46,712 nucleotides of DNA, from contig NZ_MCRI01000020.1 in assembly GCF_001720165.1 (NCBI RefSeq), positions 1 through 46,712 of the forward strand, in the 5' to 3' direction. A model generated the notes under the pieces. That model made no database searches. It had not been told where the DNA came from and was given only the letters and a program-made list of their open reading frames with translations. The DNA comes from Methylophaga muralis (GTDB lineage Bacteria; Pseudomonadota; Gammaproteobacteria; Nitrosococcales; Methylophagaceae). How positions within the stretch are numbered: the first letter of the stretch is position 1; each line of letters opens with the position of its first letter. A program made the position numbers and the translations under genes. Shown in pieces: positions 8,383 through 16,584 of the stretch.

Positions 8383-9368
8383 CACCCCCAACGAAGCGCT
8401 GCGGTATTCACTGGAGCATCCCATAATGCAATCATTTCATCATCGAGCAGGGTCAATGTGACTGAACAGCCGGCCATATCCAGTGAAGTGGTAAAGTTAC
8501 CTACTAAAGAGCGTTTGATTTCAACGCCCTTGTCTTCCCAGAATTTAGCCGCCAGATCATAAACCAGATAGAGTTCCATTAACGGTGTGGCACCAAAACC
8601 ATTTACATGCAGCAAAATCTGTTGGCCTGATTGAGGATTTAGTTCTTTATCAATCGCTGCAGTAATATGCTGAACCAGCTCCTCCGCAGAAGCCATAGTC
8701 ATCGGTTCACGGCCTCTTTCACCATGGATACCTACGCCCATTTCGATCTCGTTATCACTGATATCAAAAGTTGGTCGACCAGCAGCTGGCACAGTGCAAC
8801 TGCTTAAGGCAAATCCCATCGAAGCAGTGTTTTTGGCAACGTGATCACCCAGGGCTTTGCATTGACTCAGATCCTGACCTTGCTCAGCTGCAGCACCGAC
8901 AATTTTTTCAACTATCAATGTTCCTGCAACACCGCGACGACCAGTACTATGGTTTTCGGGTAGTGACACATCATCTTTGACCAATACAGTGTCATGCTGA
9001 CAGTCGAGCATTTCAGCCGCGATCTCGAAGTTCATAACATCGCCCGCATAGTTTTTGACAATAAATAAAACCCCTGCACCATTTTCAACCGATTCTGCAG
9101 CAGCCAGCATTTGATCGGGAGTCGGTGAAGTGAAGATTTGACCGGGACAAGCGGAGTCCAACATACCTTTGCCAACTAAACCGGTGTGGAGTGGCTCATG
9201 TCCTGCGCCACCGCCAGAAATTAAAGCGACTTTGGGGGTTGATGAAGCCGTAAGACGACGAACAAAGGTTGGTTGTTGATTTAGCGCAACAATATCCTGA
9301 TGTGCTTTGGCAAAGCCATTAAGGCTTTCATCAAGCACATTATCGACGTGGTTAATTATTTTTTTCAT
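8379..9368 (-). CDS. dhaK: Dihydroxyacetone kinase subunit DhaK (substrate-binding)
   Basis: A 329-residue DhaK. The substrate-site motif SGGGAGHEPLHTGLVG is near residue 54, and GMLDSACPGQIFTSPTPDQ follows. GVGIHGERGRE near residue 215 carries the histidine that forms the covalent hemiaminal with dihydroxyacetone. The C-terminal LYLVYDLAAKFW and SLVGNFTTSLDMAG segments complete the fold. I chose ATG 9368, which follows AGGGAG; a GTG nine bases upstream overlaps that ribosome site. The HAD phosphatase gene lies 17 bases upstream on the same strand, so they are probably one transcript. Its partner dhaL is on the opposite strand. Confidence 0.87.
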   Translation of the reverse strand: MKKIINHVDNVLDESLNGFAKAHQDIVALNQQPTFVRRLTASSTPKVALISGGGAGHEPLHTGLVGKGMLDSACPGQIFTSPTPDQMLAAAESVENGAGVLFIVKNYAGDVMNFEIAAEMLDCQHDTVLVKDDVSLPENHSTGRRGVAGTLIVEKIVGAAAEQGQDLSQCKALGDHVAKNTASMGFALSSCTVPAAGRPTFDISDNEIEMGVGIHGERGREPMTMASAEELVQHITAAIDKELNPQSGQQILLHVNGFGATPLMELYLVYDLAAKFWEDKGVEIKRSLVGNFTTSLDMAGCSVTLTLLDDEMIALWDAPVNTAALRWGC

Positions 9369-9385
9369 TACTCTCACTCCCTTTT

Positions 9386-10219
9386 TCAGAGCTGTTTTAA
9401 TAATGTCGTTATTTCCTGAATATCCTGGAAAATCCAGTCAGGACGATAATCAATTTCTGCCAGATCAACTTCTGACGAAACACCTGTTAATACCATCATA
9501 CTGCGCATACCAGCATTAACAGCCCCAAGAATATCGGTATCCAGTCTGTCGCCAATGGCAATAGTATTGTGTTTATCGGTACCAAGAATTTCAAAAGCCT
9601 GTTGATACAAAATAGGCTCCGGTTTACCAATTACAATAGGTTTTACCCCGGTTGCTGCAGTAAGTGCCGCTAATACCCCACCATTTCCCATAACTTCACC
9701 AAGTTCTGTAGGTAGCGTGGTATCCGCATTGGTCGCATAAAACTCCGCACCAGCACGAATATTCAAGGTTGCCGTAGCTAACTTATCCCAACTCAACTTT
9801 CTATCTAAACCTGAAACGACAAGATCTGCCCAAATATTATCGGTAGTAGCTTGTGGCTCAGTCGGATAATAAGTAGATGTCACCTCAAAACCTTGTTGCT
9901 GTAATGGCTCAATCAGGCCCGACTCTCCTATTACAAACACACGTCGTTTAGCTGGGGATAATGTGTCTTTGAGGTATCGTGCAGTTGCCATACTGGAAGT
10001 TAGAATCTCATTCGGGTGAACCTCAACCTCCATATTGGCTAATTTATCAATATATTGTTGTTGCGTGAGACTGGCGTTATTTGTCGCAAGAACAAATGGA
10101 ATATTGACCTTGCGCAAAATCGAAAAAAATTCTGTTAACCCCGGCAGCGGTTTATTACCGTGCCACAAAACTCCATCCATATCGATGATAAAGCCACCCA
10201 GGTTATTGATTGTCAGCAT
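9386..10219 (-). CDS. HAD-IIA family sugar/polyol phosphatase (NagD/PGP-like)
   Basis: A 277-residue HAD hydrolase with a C2 cap. Motif I is FIIDMDGVLWHG with nucleophile Asp, motif II is VLATNNAS, the lysine of motif III lies in IVIGKPEPILYQQAF, and motif IV is AIGDRLDTDILGAVNAGM. This is the p-nitrophenyl phosphatase / phosphoglycolate and glycerol-phosphate phosphatase branch. I chose ATG 10219 because AGCAGGTA precedes it; the longer frame to 10282 adds 21 unlikely residues. It is co-oriented with dhaK and divergent from hps copy 1, so it may act on a triose or polyol phosphate near the RuMP cycle. Substrate unknown. Confidence 0.78.
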   Translation of the reverse strand: MLTINNLGGFIIDMDGVLWHGNKPLPGLTEFFSILRKVNIPFVLATNNASLTQQQYIDKLANMEVEVHPNEILTSSMATARYLKDTLSPAKRRVFVIGESGLIEPLQQQGFEVTSTYYPTEPQATTDNIWADLVVSGLDRKLSWDKLATATLNIRAGAEFYATNADTTLPTELGEVMGNGGVLAALTAATGVKPIVIGKPEPILYQQAFEILGTDKHNTIAIGDRLDTDILGAVNAGMRSMMVLTGVSSEVDLAEIDYRPDWIFQDIQEITTLLKQL

Positions 10220-10335
10220 GATTACCTGCTTATTAAATAAATTTATATTATGAGAATGTGTCAGAAGCCTCGCACAGAACAAAATAGACTGTCCAGTAAT
10301 GAATGAACGCGAAAATCGTTAAAAAACCGGAAAAA

Positions 10336-10365
10336 TTGACAGAAATGAACATAGTGCTTTATAGT
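10336..10365 (+). promoter_or_regulatory. Sigma-70 promoter of hps copy 1
   Basis: TTGACA at 10336-10341 and TATAGT at 10360-10365 with an 18-base spacer. Transcription would start near 10372, giving a leader of about 54 bases. The same -10 hexamer and spacing recur upstream of hps copy 2. Confidence 0.75.
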
Positions 10366-10425
10366 CTGCGAGCGTATTTTCAACGTAAAACTACAAATTA
10401 AATCAATTATTAGGAGCATGTCAGC

Positions 10426-11067
10426 ATGGCAAAAGCACTTATCCAAATGGCTCTGGATTCTCTGGACTTCGATCAAACTCTCGCATTGGCAGAACAAGTT
10501 GCCCCTTATGTCGACATTCTGGAAGTCGGTACTCCTTGCATCAAATACAATGGCTTGGAAATCGTTACTGCCCTGAAAACCAAGTTCCCTAACAACCTGA
10601 TTCTGGTTGACCTGAAAACTATGGATGCTGGTGAATACGAAGCAACCCCTTTCTATGAAGCTGGTGCTGATATTTGTACCGTTTTGGGTGTTTCTGATAA
10701 AGCTACAATGGGCGGCGTTATTAAAGCAGCCAACGCAAACAATGCAGAAGCTCAAATTGACTTGATCAGCGTTAGAGATAAAAAAGCTGTTGCAACTGAA
10801 GCTGCAAAAAATGGCGCACAAATCATCGGTGTTCACACTGGTCTGGACGCACAAGCAGCTGGTCAAACACCTTTTGCTGATTTACAAGCAATTGCATCTT
10901 TGAATTTGGGTGTTCGCATTTCTGTTGCTGGTGGTCTGAACAAAGACACTATCCAAAAAACAATTCAAGCTGGCGCAACAATCGTTGTTGTTGGTGCCGC
11001 TATCTACGGCGCACCTTCTCCAGCAGAATCTGCTAAAGAACTGCGTGCATTAGTTGATGCTGCATAA
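10426..11067 (+). CDS. hps: 3-hexulose-6-phosphate synthase (copy 1)
   Basis: A 213-residue single-domain (beta/alpha)8 enzyme of the OMP decarboxylase superfamily. It adds formaldehyde to ribulose 5-phosphate, the first step of the RuMP cycle. Visible motifs are QMALDSLDF, EVGTPCIKYNG, the Mg/catalytic VDLKTMDAGEYEA (the DxKxxD signature), HTGLDAQAAGQTPF and VAGGLNKDTI with VVVGAAIYGA at the phosphate site. The ribosome site is AGGAG about 8 bases before ATG. It has its own promoter and terminator (11091-11123), so it is monocistronic. It is a clear paralogue of the copy at 12939, roughly 75-80 percent identical by eye, which suggests dosage or differential expression. Confidence 0.93.
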   Translation: MAKALIQMALDSLDFDQTLALAEQVAPYVDILEVGTPCIKYNGLEIVTALKTKFPNNLILVDLKTMDAGEYEATPFYEAGADICTVLGVSDKATMGGVIKAANANNAEAQIDLISVRDKKAVATEAAKNGAQIIGVHTGLDAQAAGQTPFADLQAIASLNLGVRISVAGGLNKDTIQKTIQAGATIVVVGAAIYGAPSPAESAKELRALVDAA

Positions 11068-11090
11068 GCAGAATAAACAGTAGCGCAAAT

Positions 11091-11123
11091 AAAACGAGTG
11101 GCCCAGTGCCACTCGTTTTTTTT
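11091..11123 (+). terminator. Terminator of hps copy 1
   Basis: AAAACGAGTGGC (11091-11102) pairs perfectly with GCCACTCGTTTT (11108-11119) around a 5-base loop, and the T run continues to 11123. Confidence 0.92.
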
Positions 11124-11179
11124 AAGCTTTACTGACTCATCCGATTTTTTAGTGTGTTAGTTGTACCAGCAGTAAGTTA

Positions 11180-11227
11180 TTGACCATGCAGATAAATTGG
11201 TCAAAAACACCAGAGCGTGATTATAAT
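11180..11227 (+). promoter_or_regulatory. Promoter with overlapping operator-like dyad for the repeat protein
   Basis: A consensus -10 TATAAT lies at 11222-11227. Seventeen bases upstream is GGTCAA (11199-11204), a weak -35. This hexamer is the right arm of a perfect inverted repeat, TTGACCA (11180-11186) and TGGTCAA (11198-11204), whose half-site centres are 18 bases apart. A regulator binding this dyad would occlude or contact polymerase. The regulator is unknown. The leader from about 11234 to the ATG at 11342 is about 108 bases long. Confidence 0.55.
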
Positions 11228-11341
11228 CCTACGTCTGAGCCTGCTGGCTTGCCACAAAGAATCTAAAATAGTAATTTACCCGTTGCACCAACCTCATCAT
11301 GTTGGGCAGATGGGGTTAAAAAATGTAACAGGGGTATACTC

Positions 11342-11662
11342 ATGAGTGATAAAGGTTTTTTTGCTTCAATCTGCAGCTTTTTTAAAGGTTTGTTTTCATC
11401 TGACAGTGATAGTTGCTGCAAACCAGAATCCAAAGCAGCAGCTGCACCAGCTTCGAAAAAAGCGAATGATGGTTTAACTGGTGTAGAACGTTATATCCGT
11501 GCCCAATCAAACAGTGGCTCAAAATTAACGGGCGTCGAAAAATATATTCGCAGTCAGTTGTCTTCAAATAAAACGATGACAGGTGTTGAAAAATATATTC
11601 GCAGCAAAGCTAATGCAGCACCGTTGACTGGCGTTGAACGTTATATTCGCAGTAAAGCTTAA
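11342..11662 (+). CDS. Small TGVE(R/K)YIR-repeat protein in the RuMP locus
   Basis: A 106-residue protein of no family I recognise. Residues 5-18 (GFFASICSFFKGLF) form a hydrophobic, probably amphipathic segment, and a Cys-Cys pair lies at 25-26. An Ala/Lys/Ser-rich linker follows. Residues 45-103 carry four copies of a nine-residue motif, LTGVERYIR, LTGVEKYIR, MTGVEKYIR and LTGVERYIR, starting 17, 17 and 16 residues apart and joined by flexible Ser/Asn/Ala linkers. Each copy can form one short amphipathic helix. A multivalent linear-motif protein of this kind suggests a scaffold or adaptor. Its place between hps and transaldolase points to RuMP enzymes or the membrane as partners, but that is inference. 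AGGGG precedes the ATG. Confidence 0.8.
   Translation: MSDKGFFASICSFFKGLFSSDSDSCCKPESKAAAAPASKKANDGLTGVERYIRAQSNSGSKLTGVEKYIRSQLSSNKTMTGVEKYIRSKANAAPLTGVERYIRSKA
11474..11650 (+). repeat. Four in-frame TGVE(R/K)YIR motif repeats
   Basis: Four coding repeats of 27 bases encode (L/M)TGVE(R/K)YIR. Linkers of 7-8 codons separate them. Codons vary between copies (for example AAA or CGT at the R/K position, and TTA, TTG or ATG at the first), so the amino acid motif is under selection and the repeat is not a recent DNA-level tandem duplication. Confidence 0.9.
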
Positions 11663-11796
11663 TACAACCCTCTACTAGCGGGCCCTGTTTTAAAATCAGG
11701 GATGATAGCGACCGGATTAACATCTGGCCGTGTATTTCGCATACGAATTTTACTTAAGCTCAATAGCTCCACAAACTAACTCATAAAGGTAAGAAA

Positions 11797-12780
11797 ATGG
11801 CGAATTTACTTGATCAATTAAAGCAAATGACCGTCGTTGTTGCTGATACCGGTGATATTCAAGCAATTGAAAAGTACACTCCTCGTGATGCAACAACTAA
11901 CCCATCATTGATTACTGCAGCGGCACAAATGCCACAATATCAAGGTATCGTTGACGATACTTTGAAAGCAGCTCGTCAATCTTTGGGTGCCGATGCACCT
12001 GCATCAGAAGTAGTCTCTTTAGCGTTTGACCGTTTGGCCGTTTCTTTTGGTCTGAAAATTCTGGAAATCATTCCAGGTCGTGTTTCAACTGAAGTAGACG
12101 CACGTCTCTCTTATGACACTGAAGCAACTATTGCCAAAGGTCGTGACCTGATTGCTCAATATGAAGCAGCTGGTGTTTCACGCGATCGTATTCTGATCAA
12201 AATTGCGGCGACTTGGGAAGGTATTCAAGCAGCTGCTGTGCTTGAAAAAGAAGGTATCCACACTAACCTGACATTATTGTTCGGTCTGCACCAAGCTGTT
12301 GCTTGTGCTGAGAACGGCATTACCCTGATTTCACCATTTGTTGGCCGTATTCTGGATTGGTACAAAAAAGACAGTGGTCGTGATTCATACGAAGCACATG
12401 AAGATCCAGGTGTATTGTCTGTCACTGAAATCTACAGCTACTACAAAAAATTTGGTTACAACACTGAAGTTATGGGTGCAAGCTTCCGTAACGTTGGTGA
12501 AATCACTGAATTGGCAGGCGTTGATTTATTAACTATTTCTCCAGGCCTGTTAGATGAATTGCAAAAAACTGAAGGTACTCTGGAACGTAAATTGTCGCCT
12601 GAAGTTGCTGCAAAAGCAGATGTTGCAAAACTGAATTTGGACAAAGCTACTTTTGATGCGATGCATGCTGAAAACCGCATGGCGGCAGAAAAACTGTCTG
12701 AAGGTATTGATGGTTTTGCCAAAGCATTGGAAACATTGGAAGAACTGCTGGCTACACGTCTGGCAAATCTGGAAAGCTAA
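11797..12780 (+). CDS. tal: Transaldolase
   Basis: A 327-residue class I transaldolase of the TalA/TalB type. It moves a dihydroxyacetone unit from sedoheptulose 7-phosphate to glyceraldehyde 3-phosphate (reversibly), here serving regeneration of ribulose 5-phosphate. Motifs are DATTNPSLI near residue 32, EVDARLSYD near 101, and [15 protein letters not shown] with the Schiff-base lysine near 132. [31 protein letters not shown] and [11 protein letters not shown] follow. AAAGGT stands before the ATG. It is followed by a strong hairpin (12801) and then a separate hps promoter, so it is transcribed apart from hps copy 2, perhaps with the repeat protein upstream (134-base gap containing only a weak CCCTG/CAGGG hairpin). 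Confidence 0.95.
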   Translation: MANLLDQLKQMTVVVADTGDIQAIEKYTPRDATTNPSLITAAAQMPQYQGIVDDTLKAARQSLGADAPASEVVSLAFDRLAVSFGLKILEIIPGRVSTEVDARLSYDTEATIAKGRDLIAQYEAAGVSRDRILIKIAATWEGIQAAAVLEKEGIHTNLTLLFGLHQAVACAENGITLISPFVGRILDWYKKDSGRDSYEAHEDPGVLSVTEIYSYYKKFGYNTEVMGASFRNVGEITELAGVDLLTISPGLLDELQKTEGTLERKLSPEVAAKADVAKLNLDKATFDAMHAENRMAAEKLSEGIDGFAKALETLEELLATRLANLES

Positions 12781-12800
12781 TTTCTTGATTAGCAATCTGC

Positions 12801-12845
12801 AGTCAGGTTGCGGCTAACCCTGCAACCTGACTCAACAGTTTTTGG
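12801..12845 (+). terminator. Terminator after transaldolase
   Basis: A perfect 11-bp stem, AGTCAGGTTGC (12801-12811) and GCAACCTGACT (12822-12832), with a 10-base loop, followed after CAACAG by a short T run. Confidence 0.75.
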
Positions 12846-12850
12846 CTCAA

Positions 12851-12880
12851 TTGACTTGCCGCCAAATTCTGAACTATAGT
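12851..12880 (+). promoter_or_regulatory. Sigma-70 promoter of hps copy 2 - phi
   Basis: TTGACT (12851-12856) and TATAGT (12875-12880) with an 18-base spacer, the same design as the hps copy 1 promoter. The predicted leader is about 50 bases. Confidence 0.75.
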
Positions 12881-12938
12881 CCCGCTCGCACTATTGCAGC
12901 GTGACAATAATTTTTTTAAATCTTAGGAGTAAAATAAC

Positions 12939-13574
12939 ATGGCTGAAATTCAAATGGCTCTGGATTCATTGGATTTTGACGCAACTATGGCGCTGGCTGA
13001 ACAAGTCGCTCCTTACGTCGATATTCTGGAAATCGGTACACCTTGCATCAAATACAACGGTCTGAAATTAGTTAAAGCTCTGAAAGCTGCTCACCCAGAC
13101 AAAAAAATTCTGGTTGACCTGAAAACTATGGATGCTGGTGAATACGAAGCAACTCCTTTCTTTGAAGCTGGTGGTGATATCACTACTGTTTTAGGCGCTT
13201 CTGATATGGCTACCATGAAAGGCGTTATCAAAGCTGCAAACGCTAACAATGCTGAAGCTCAAATCGATTTGATCGGTGTTGAAGATAAAGCTGCTGTTGC
13301 TAAAGAAGCTGCTGCTAACGGCGCGCACATCATCGGTGTTCACACTGGTCTGGACGCACAAGCTGCTGGTCAAACTCCATTCGAAGATCTGAAAACCATC
13401 GCTGGTTTGGGTCTGAATGTTAAAGTTTCTGTTGCTGGTGGTATCAACAAAGATACTATCCAAAGCACTGTTCGTGCTGGCGCTGATATCGTTGTTGTTG
13501 GTGCAGCTATCTACGGTGCTCCTTCTCCAGCTGAATCTGCTAAAGAACTGCGTGCATTGGTTGACGCAGCATAA
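12939..13574 (+). CDS. hps: 3-hexulose-6-phosphate synthase (copy 2)
   Basis: A 211-residue paralogue of the enzyme at 10426, with the same reaction (formaldehyde plus ribulose 5-phosphate to hexulose 6-phosphate). The VDLKTMDAGEYEA catalytic segment, HTGLDAQAAGQTPF and VAGGINKDTI are conserved, and the C-terminal 21 residues are identical to copy 1. It starts two residues shorter (MAEIQMALDSLDF). AGGAG precedes the ATG. The phi gene follows after 11 bases with its ribosome site overlapping the hps stop, so hps2-phi is the operon that couples synthesis and isomerisation. Codon use is strongly biased, suggesting very high expression. Confidence 0.94.
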   Translation: MAEIQMALDSLDFDATMALAEQVAPYVDILEIGTPCIKYNGLKLVKALKAAHPDKKILVDLKTMDAGEYEATPFFEAGGDITTVLGASDMATMKGVIKAANANNAEAQIDLIGVEDKAAVAKEAAANGAHIIGVHTGLDAQAAGQTPFEDLKTIAGLGLNVKVSVAGGINKDTIQSTVRAGADIVVVGAAIYGAPSPAESAKELRALVDAA

Positions 13575-13585
13575 GGATTAGTAAA

Positions 13586-14125
13586 ATGACAATGCATCGT
13601 GATCTAGTTGTAAACAAAATCACTGATATCCTGAAAGCCACTGACAGTTCGCTTGAAGCTGAATTTGTTGCTATGTGTGATGATGCCAAGCGTATCTTCA
13701 TCACTGGTGCAGGTCGTTCAAGACTGGTAGGAAACTTCCTGGGTATGAGGCTGATGCATAGTGGTTACACTGTCTATGTTCAAGGTGAAATCAGTACACC
13801 AAGCATCCGCGAAGGCGATTTGTTAATCGTTATCTCTGGTTCTGGTGAAACAACACAGCTGGTTTCATTTGCAAATAAAGCTAAATCTGAGAAAGCAAAA
13901 GTGGTTTTGATTTGTTCAAAATCCAGTTCAACGATTGGTGATCTTGCAGATAAAACAATTCAAATTGGTACCGATGACAGCTTTGCTCCTACAAAGGGCA
14001 TGCCGATGGGAACCATGTTTGAATTGTCTACATTGATTTTCCTGGAAGCTATCGTTTCTCATTTAATTCATGAGAAAGGTATTCCGGAAGAAGAGATGAG
14101 ATATAGACACGCTAATATGGAATAA
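13586..14125 (+). CDS. phi: 6-phospho-3-hexuloisomerase
   Basis: A 179-residue SIS-domain isomerase (MJ1247/HxlB type). It converts D-arabino-3-hexulose 6-phosphate to fructose 6-phosphate, the second step of formaldehyde fixation. Sequence features are FITGAGRSRLVGNFLGMRLMHSGYTVY near residue 34, the SIS phosphate-binding loop VISGSGETTQLVSFANKAK near 90, and the C-terminal PMGTMFELSTLIFLEAIV. Length is typical (177-185). AAGGA overlaps the hps stop codon. A terminator closes the operon at 14152. Confidence 0.94.
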   Translation: MTMHRDLVVNKITDILKATDSSLEAEFVAMCDDAKRIFITGAGRSRLVGNFLGMRLMHSGYTVYVQGEISTPSIREGDLLIVISGSGETTQLVSFANKAKSEKAKVVLICSKSSSTIGDLADKTIQIGTDDSFAPTKGMPMGTMFELSTLIFLEAIVSHLIHEKGIPEEEMRYRHANME

Positions 14126-14151
14126 CCACTTTCCTTAGCAATAAAATAAGA

Positions 14152-14181
14152 ACGGGCAATCTTCGGATTGCCCGTTTTTTT
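14152..14181 (+). terminator. Terminator of the hps2-phi operon
   Basis: ACGGGCAATC (14152-14161) and GATTGCCCGT (14166-14175) enclose a TTCG tetraloop, followed by a T run. Confidence 0.93.
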
Positions 14182-14199
14182 ATGTCTGTCGTTCTCGTG

Positions 14200-14248
14200 T
14201 CTCAAAACGGTATAATGTTCTGCTATTAAAATTAATCCGGTTTGAGAT
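14200..14248 (+). promoter_or_regulatory. leuC promoter region with an 11-bp inverted repeat
   Basis: A consensus -10 TATAAT sits at 14211-14216, with no clear -35. Flanking it are TCTCAAAACGG (14200-14210) and CCGGTTTGAGA (14238-14248), complementary at 10 of 11 positions. The left arm lies upstream of the start point, so this is more likely a DNA operator than an RNA hairpin. The right arm lies just before the leuC ATG and includes the only purine-rich stretch (GAGATG). Confidence 0.45.
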
Positions 14249-14251
14249 GAT

Positions 14252-15655
14252 ATGTCTGCCAAAACGCTTTACGATAAATTATGGGATCAACATGTTGTTC
14301 GCAGTGAACAAGATGGCACAGCGCTGATTTATATCGATCGCCACCTGGTCCATGAAGTCACCTCTCCACAGGCCTTTGAAGGCTTACGTCTGGCGGGTCG
14401 TATACCCTATCGTTTAAATTCTATTCTGGCGACCCCCGATCATAACGTGCCAACTTCTCATCGCGAACAGGGTATTGCTGATCCTATTTCACGATTGCAG
14501 GTCGAAACGCTGGATCAAAATTGCGCACAATTCGGCATTACTGAATTTGGCCTTAATGATTTACGTCAAGGCATTGTGCATGTCGTCGGTCCTGAACAAG
14601 GGGCAACTCTTCCCGGAATGACTGTAGTCTGTGGCGATTCTCATACTTCAACGCATGGTGCTTTTGGTGCTTTGGCATTTGGTATAGGTACATCCGAAGT
14701 TGAGCACGTCATGGCAACGCAATGTCTGATTCAACGTAAATCCAAAAACATGCTGGTCAAAGTTGAAGGCCATGTTAATCCAGGCATTACAGCTAAAGAT
14801 ATCGTGCTGGCAATCATTGGAAAAATCGGCACCGCCGGTGGCACAGGCTACGCAATCGAATTTGCCGGGGAAGCCATTCAGGCGCTATCAATGGAAGGCC
14901 GCATGACGGTTTGTAATATGACCATTGAAGCGGGTGCCCGTGCCGGCATGATCGCTGTCGATGACACCACTATCAATTACTTGAAAGGTCGTCCATTTGC
15001 ACCGAAAGGTGAAAATTGGGACAAAGCTGTCGAACTATGGCGCGAGTTGCACAGTGATGTCGACGCGCATTTTGATAATGTGGTTACTTTGGATGCCAGC
15101 CAAATCAAACCTCAGGTTACCTGGGGAACATCACCTGAAATGGTGGTTTCGGTAGATTCCAATATTCCAGATCCCGATGCAGAGAATGATGCTGTAAAAC
15201 GTAACGGTATGTTAAAAGCCTTGAAATACATGGGTTTAAATGCAAACCAGCCAGTTCAAGATATCCGCTTGGACAGAGTATTTATCGGATCTTGCACCAA
15301 CTCACGAATTGAAGATTTGCGAGAAGCTGCAGCTGCAATTAAGGGTGGCAAAGTCGCTGCAACGGTCAAACAAGCGATGGTCGTTCCTGGTTCTGGTTTA
15401 GTCAAACAACAGGCAGAACAAGAAGGTCTGGATAAAATCTTTGTTGAAGCTGGCTTTGAATGGCGCGATCCAGGCTGTTCCATGTGCTTGGCAATGAATG
15501 CTGATCGTCTGGAAGCTGGTGAGCATTGTGCCTCAACATCAAACCGTAATTTTGAAGGCAGACAAGGGCAAGGTGGTCGTACGCACCTAGTCAGCCCTGC
15601 AATGGCTGCTGCCGCGGCAATTGCTGGTCATTTCGTTGATATCACTGCACATTAA
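14252..15655 (+). CDS. leuC: 3-isopropylmalate dehydratase large subunit
   Basis: A 467-residue aconitase-family enzyme. It isomerises 2-isopropylmalate to 3-isopropylmalate in leucine synthesis, together with LeuD. Features are [12 protein letters not shown] at the start, [28 protein letters not shown] near residue 127, and the [4Fe-4S] cysteines in FIGSCTNSR and DPGCSMC. It ends with the expected [11 protein letters not shown] and [13 protein letters not shown]. Length is the normal 465-470. The next gene is prmB, overlapping by one base, where leuD would usually be, so the small subunit must be encoded elsewhere. Confidence 0.95.
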   Translation: MSAKTLYDKLWDQHVVRSEQDGTALIYIDRHLVHEVTSPQAFEGLRLAGRIPYRLNSILATPDHNVPTSHREQGIADPISRLQVETLDQNCAQFGITEFGLNDLRQGIVHVVGPEQGATLPGMTVVCGDSHTSTHGAFGALAFGIGTSEVEHVMATQCLIQRKSKNMLVKVEGHVNPGITAKDIVLAIIGKIGTAGGTGYAIEFAGEAIQALSMEGRMTVCNMTIEAGARAGMIAVDDTTINYLKGRPFAPKGENWDKAVELWRELHSDVDAHFDNVVTLDASQIKPQVTWGTSPEMVVSVDSNIPDPDAENDAVKRNGMLKALKYMGLNANQPVQDIRLDRVFIGSCTNSRIEDLREAAAAIKGGKVAATVKQAMVVPGSGLVKQQAEQEGLDKIFVEAGFEWRDPGCSMCLAMNADRLEAGEHCASTSNRNFEGRQGQGGRTHLVSPAMAAAAAIAGHFVDITAH

Positions 15656-16584
15656 TGGCAACAGATTATCAGGCCGCTGAGGCTGAACTCAGCACCTTGC
15701 GTGATTTTTTACGTTGGACGACATCCCGCTTTGAAGAAGCCCGGCTCTTCTTTGGTCATGGCAATAATGATGCGTTTAATGAAGCGACCCAGCTTATCCT
15801 GCATAGCCTGAAACTTCCGGTAACCGAGTTACCGGAAATATTTCTTGATGCCCGTTTGTGTAGTGCTGAAAAACACGCTTTATTACAATTGGTCAAACGT
15901 CGGATCGAGCAACGTGTTCCAGTCCCCTACCTGACACATGAAGCTTGGTTTGCTGGTCTGCCGTTTTATGTGGATGAGCGAGTACTGATCCCCCGCTCAC
16001 CTTTTGCCGAATTGATTGATAGCCAATTTGCCCCATGGTTGCAAAATGCCGATTCGGTTGAGCGCATTCTGGATATGTGCACCGGCAGTGCGTGCATTGC
16101 CATAGCCCTGGCAATGACATTTGAACATGCAGAAGTCGATGCCGTCGATATCAGCGAGGAAGCACTGAAAGTTGCCCAGATCAATAAAAACAAACATCTG
16201 CTAGGCGATGAACTTAAGCTTATCAAATCGGATTTATGGACGGAATTGAACAGCTCACGGCAATATGATCTGATTATCAGTAATCCGCCGTATGTAGGTG
16301 ACTTGGAAATGGCCAGCCTGCCTGCTGAATATCATCATGAGCCGGTGCATGCGTTGCAGGCCGATGATAATGGGTTAGCGTTAGTTGAACAGATAATTAT
16401 CGGCGCAGCCCAGTTTCTGACACCGCAGGGATTACTGTTTGTTGAAGTGGGCAATAGCGATCTGGCAGTTGATGAGAGATGGCCGGAAACCCATTTTTTA
16501 TGGCTTGATATGGAACAAGGCGGTCATGGGATCTTTATGTTAACTCAGCCACAATGCGCTGAATTTGCTAACAATTATTCCTGA
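15655..16584 (+). CDS. prmB: 50S ribosomal protein uL3 glutamine methyltransferase
   Basis: A 309-residue SAM-dependent N5-glutamine methyltransferase. The helical N-terminal substrate-recognition domain runs to about residue 110. RVPVPYLTHEAWFAGLPFYVDERVLIPRSPFAELI is diagnostic of PrmB against PrmC/HemK. The SAM loop is ILDMCTGSACIAIAL near residue 142, and the catalytic NPPY motif reads IISNPPYVG near 207. The ATG overlaps the leuC stop (TAATG), so the two are co-translated. The 3-prime end overlaps the convergent GGDEF gene by 10 bases. Confidence 0.92.
   Translation: MATDYQAAEAELSTLRDFLRWTTSRFEEARLFFGHGNNDAFNEATQLILHSLKLPVTELPEIFLDARLCSAEKHALLQLVKRRIEQRVPVPYLTHEAWFAGLPFYVDERVLIPRSPFAELIDSQFAPWLQNADSVERILDMCTGSACIAIALAMTFEHAEVDAVDISEEALKVAQINKNKHLLGDELKLIKSDLWTELNSSRQYDLIISNPPYVGDLEMASLPAEYHHEPVHALQADDNGLALVEQIIIGAAQFLTPQGLLFVEVGNSDLAVDERWPETHFLWLDMEQGGHGIFMLTQPQCAEFANNYS

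Noticed and set aside
10261-10866. A 201-codon open frame antisense to hps copy 1
   Set aside because: It lies wholly opposite a strongly biased, highly expressed gene, is rich in Cys/Phe/Ser, and has no ribosome site or family. A similar frame appears opposite hps copy 2, as expected from codon bias.
11474-11650. A CRISPR-like or DNA-level tandem repeat
   Set aside because: The repeats are in frame, differ at synonymous positions and have unequal linkers, so they are protein motifs.
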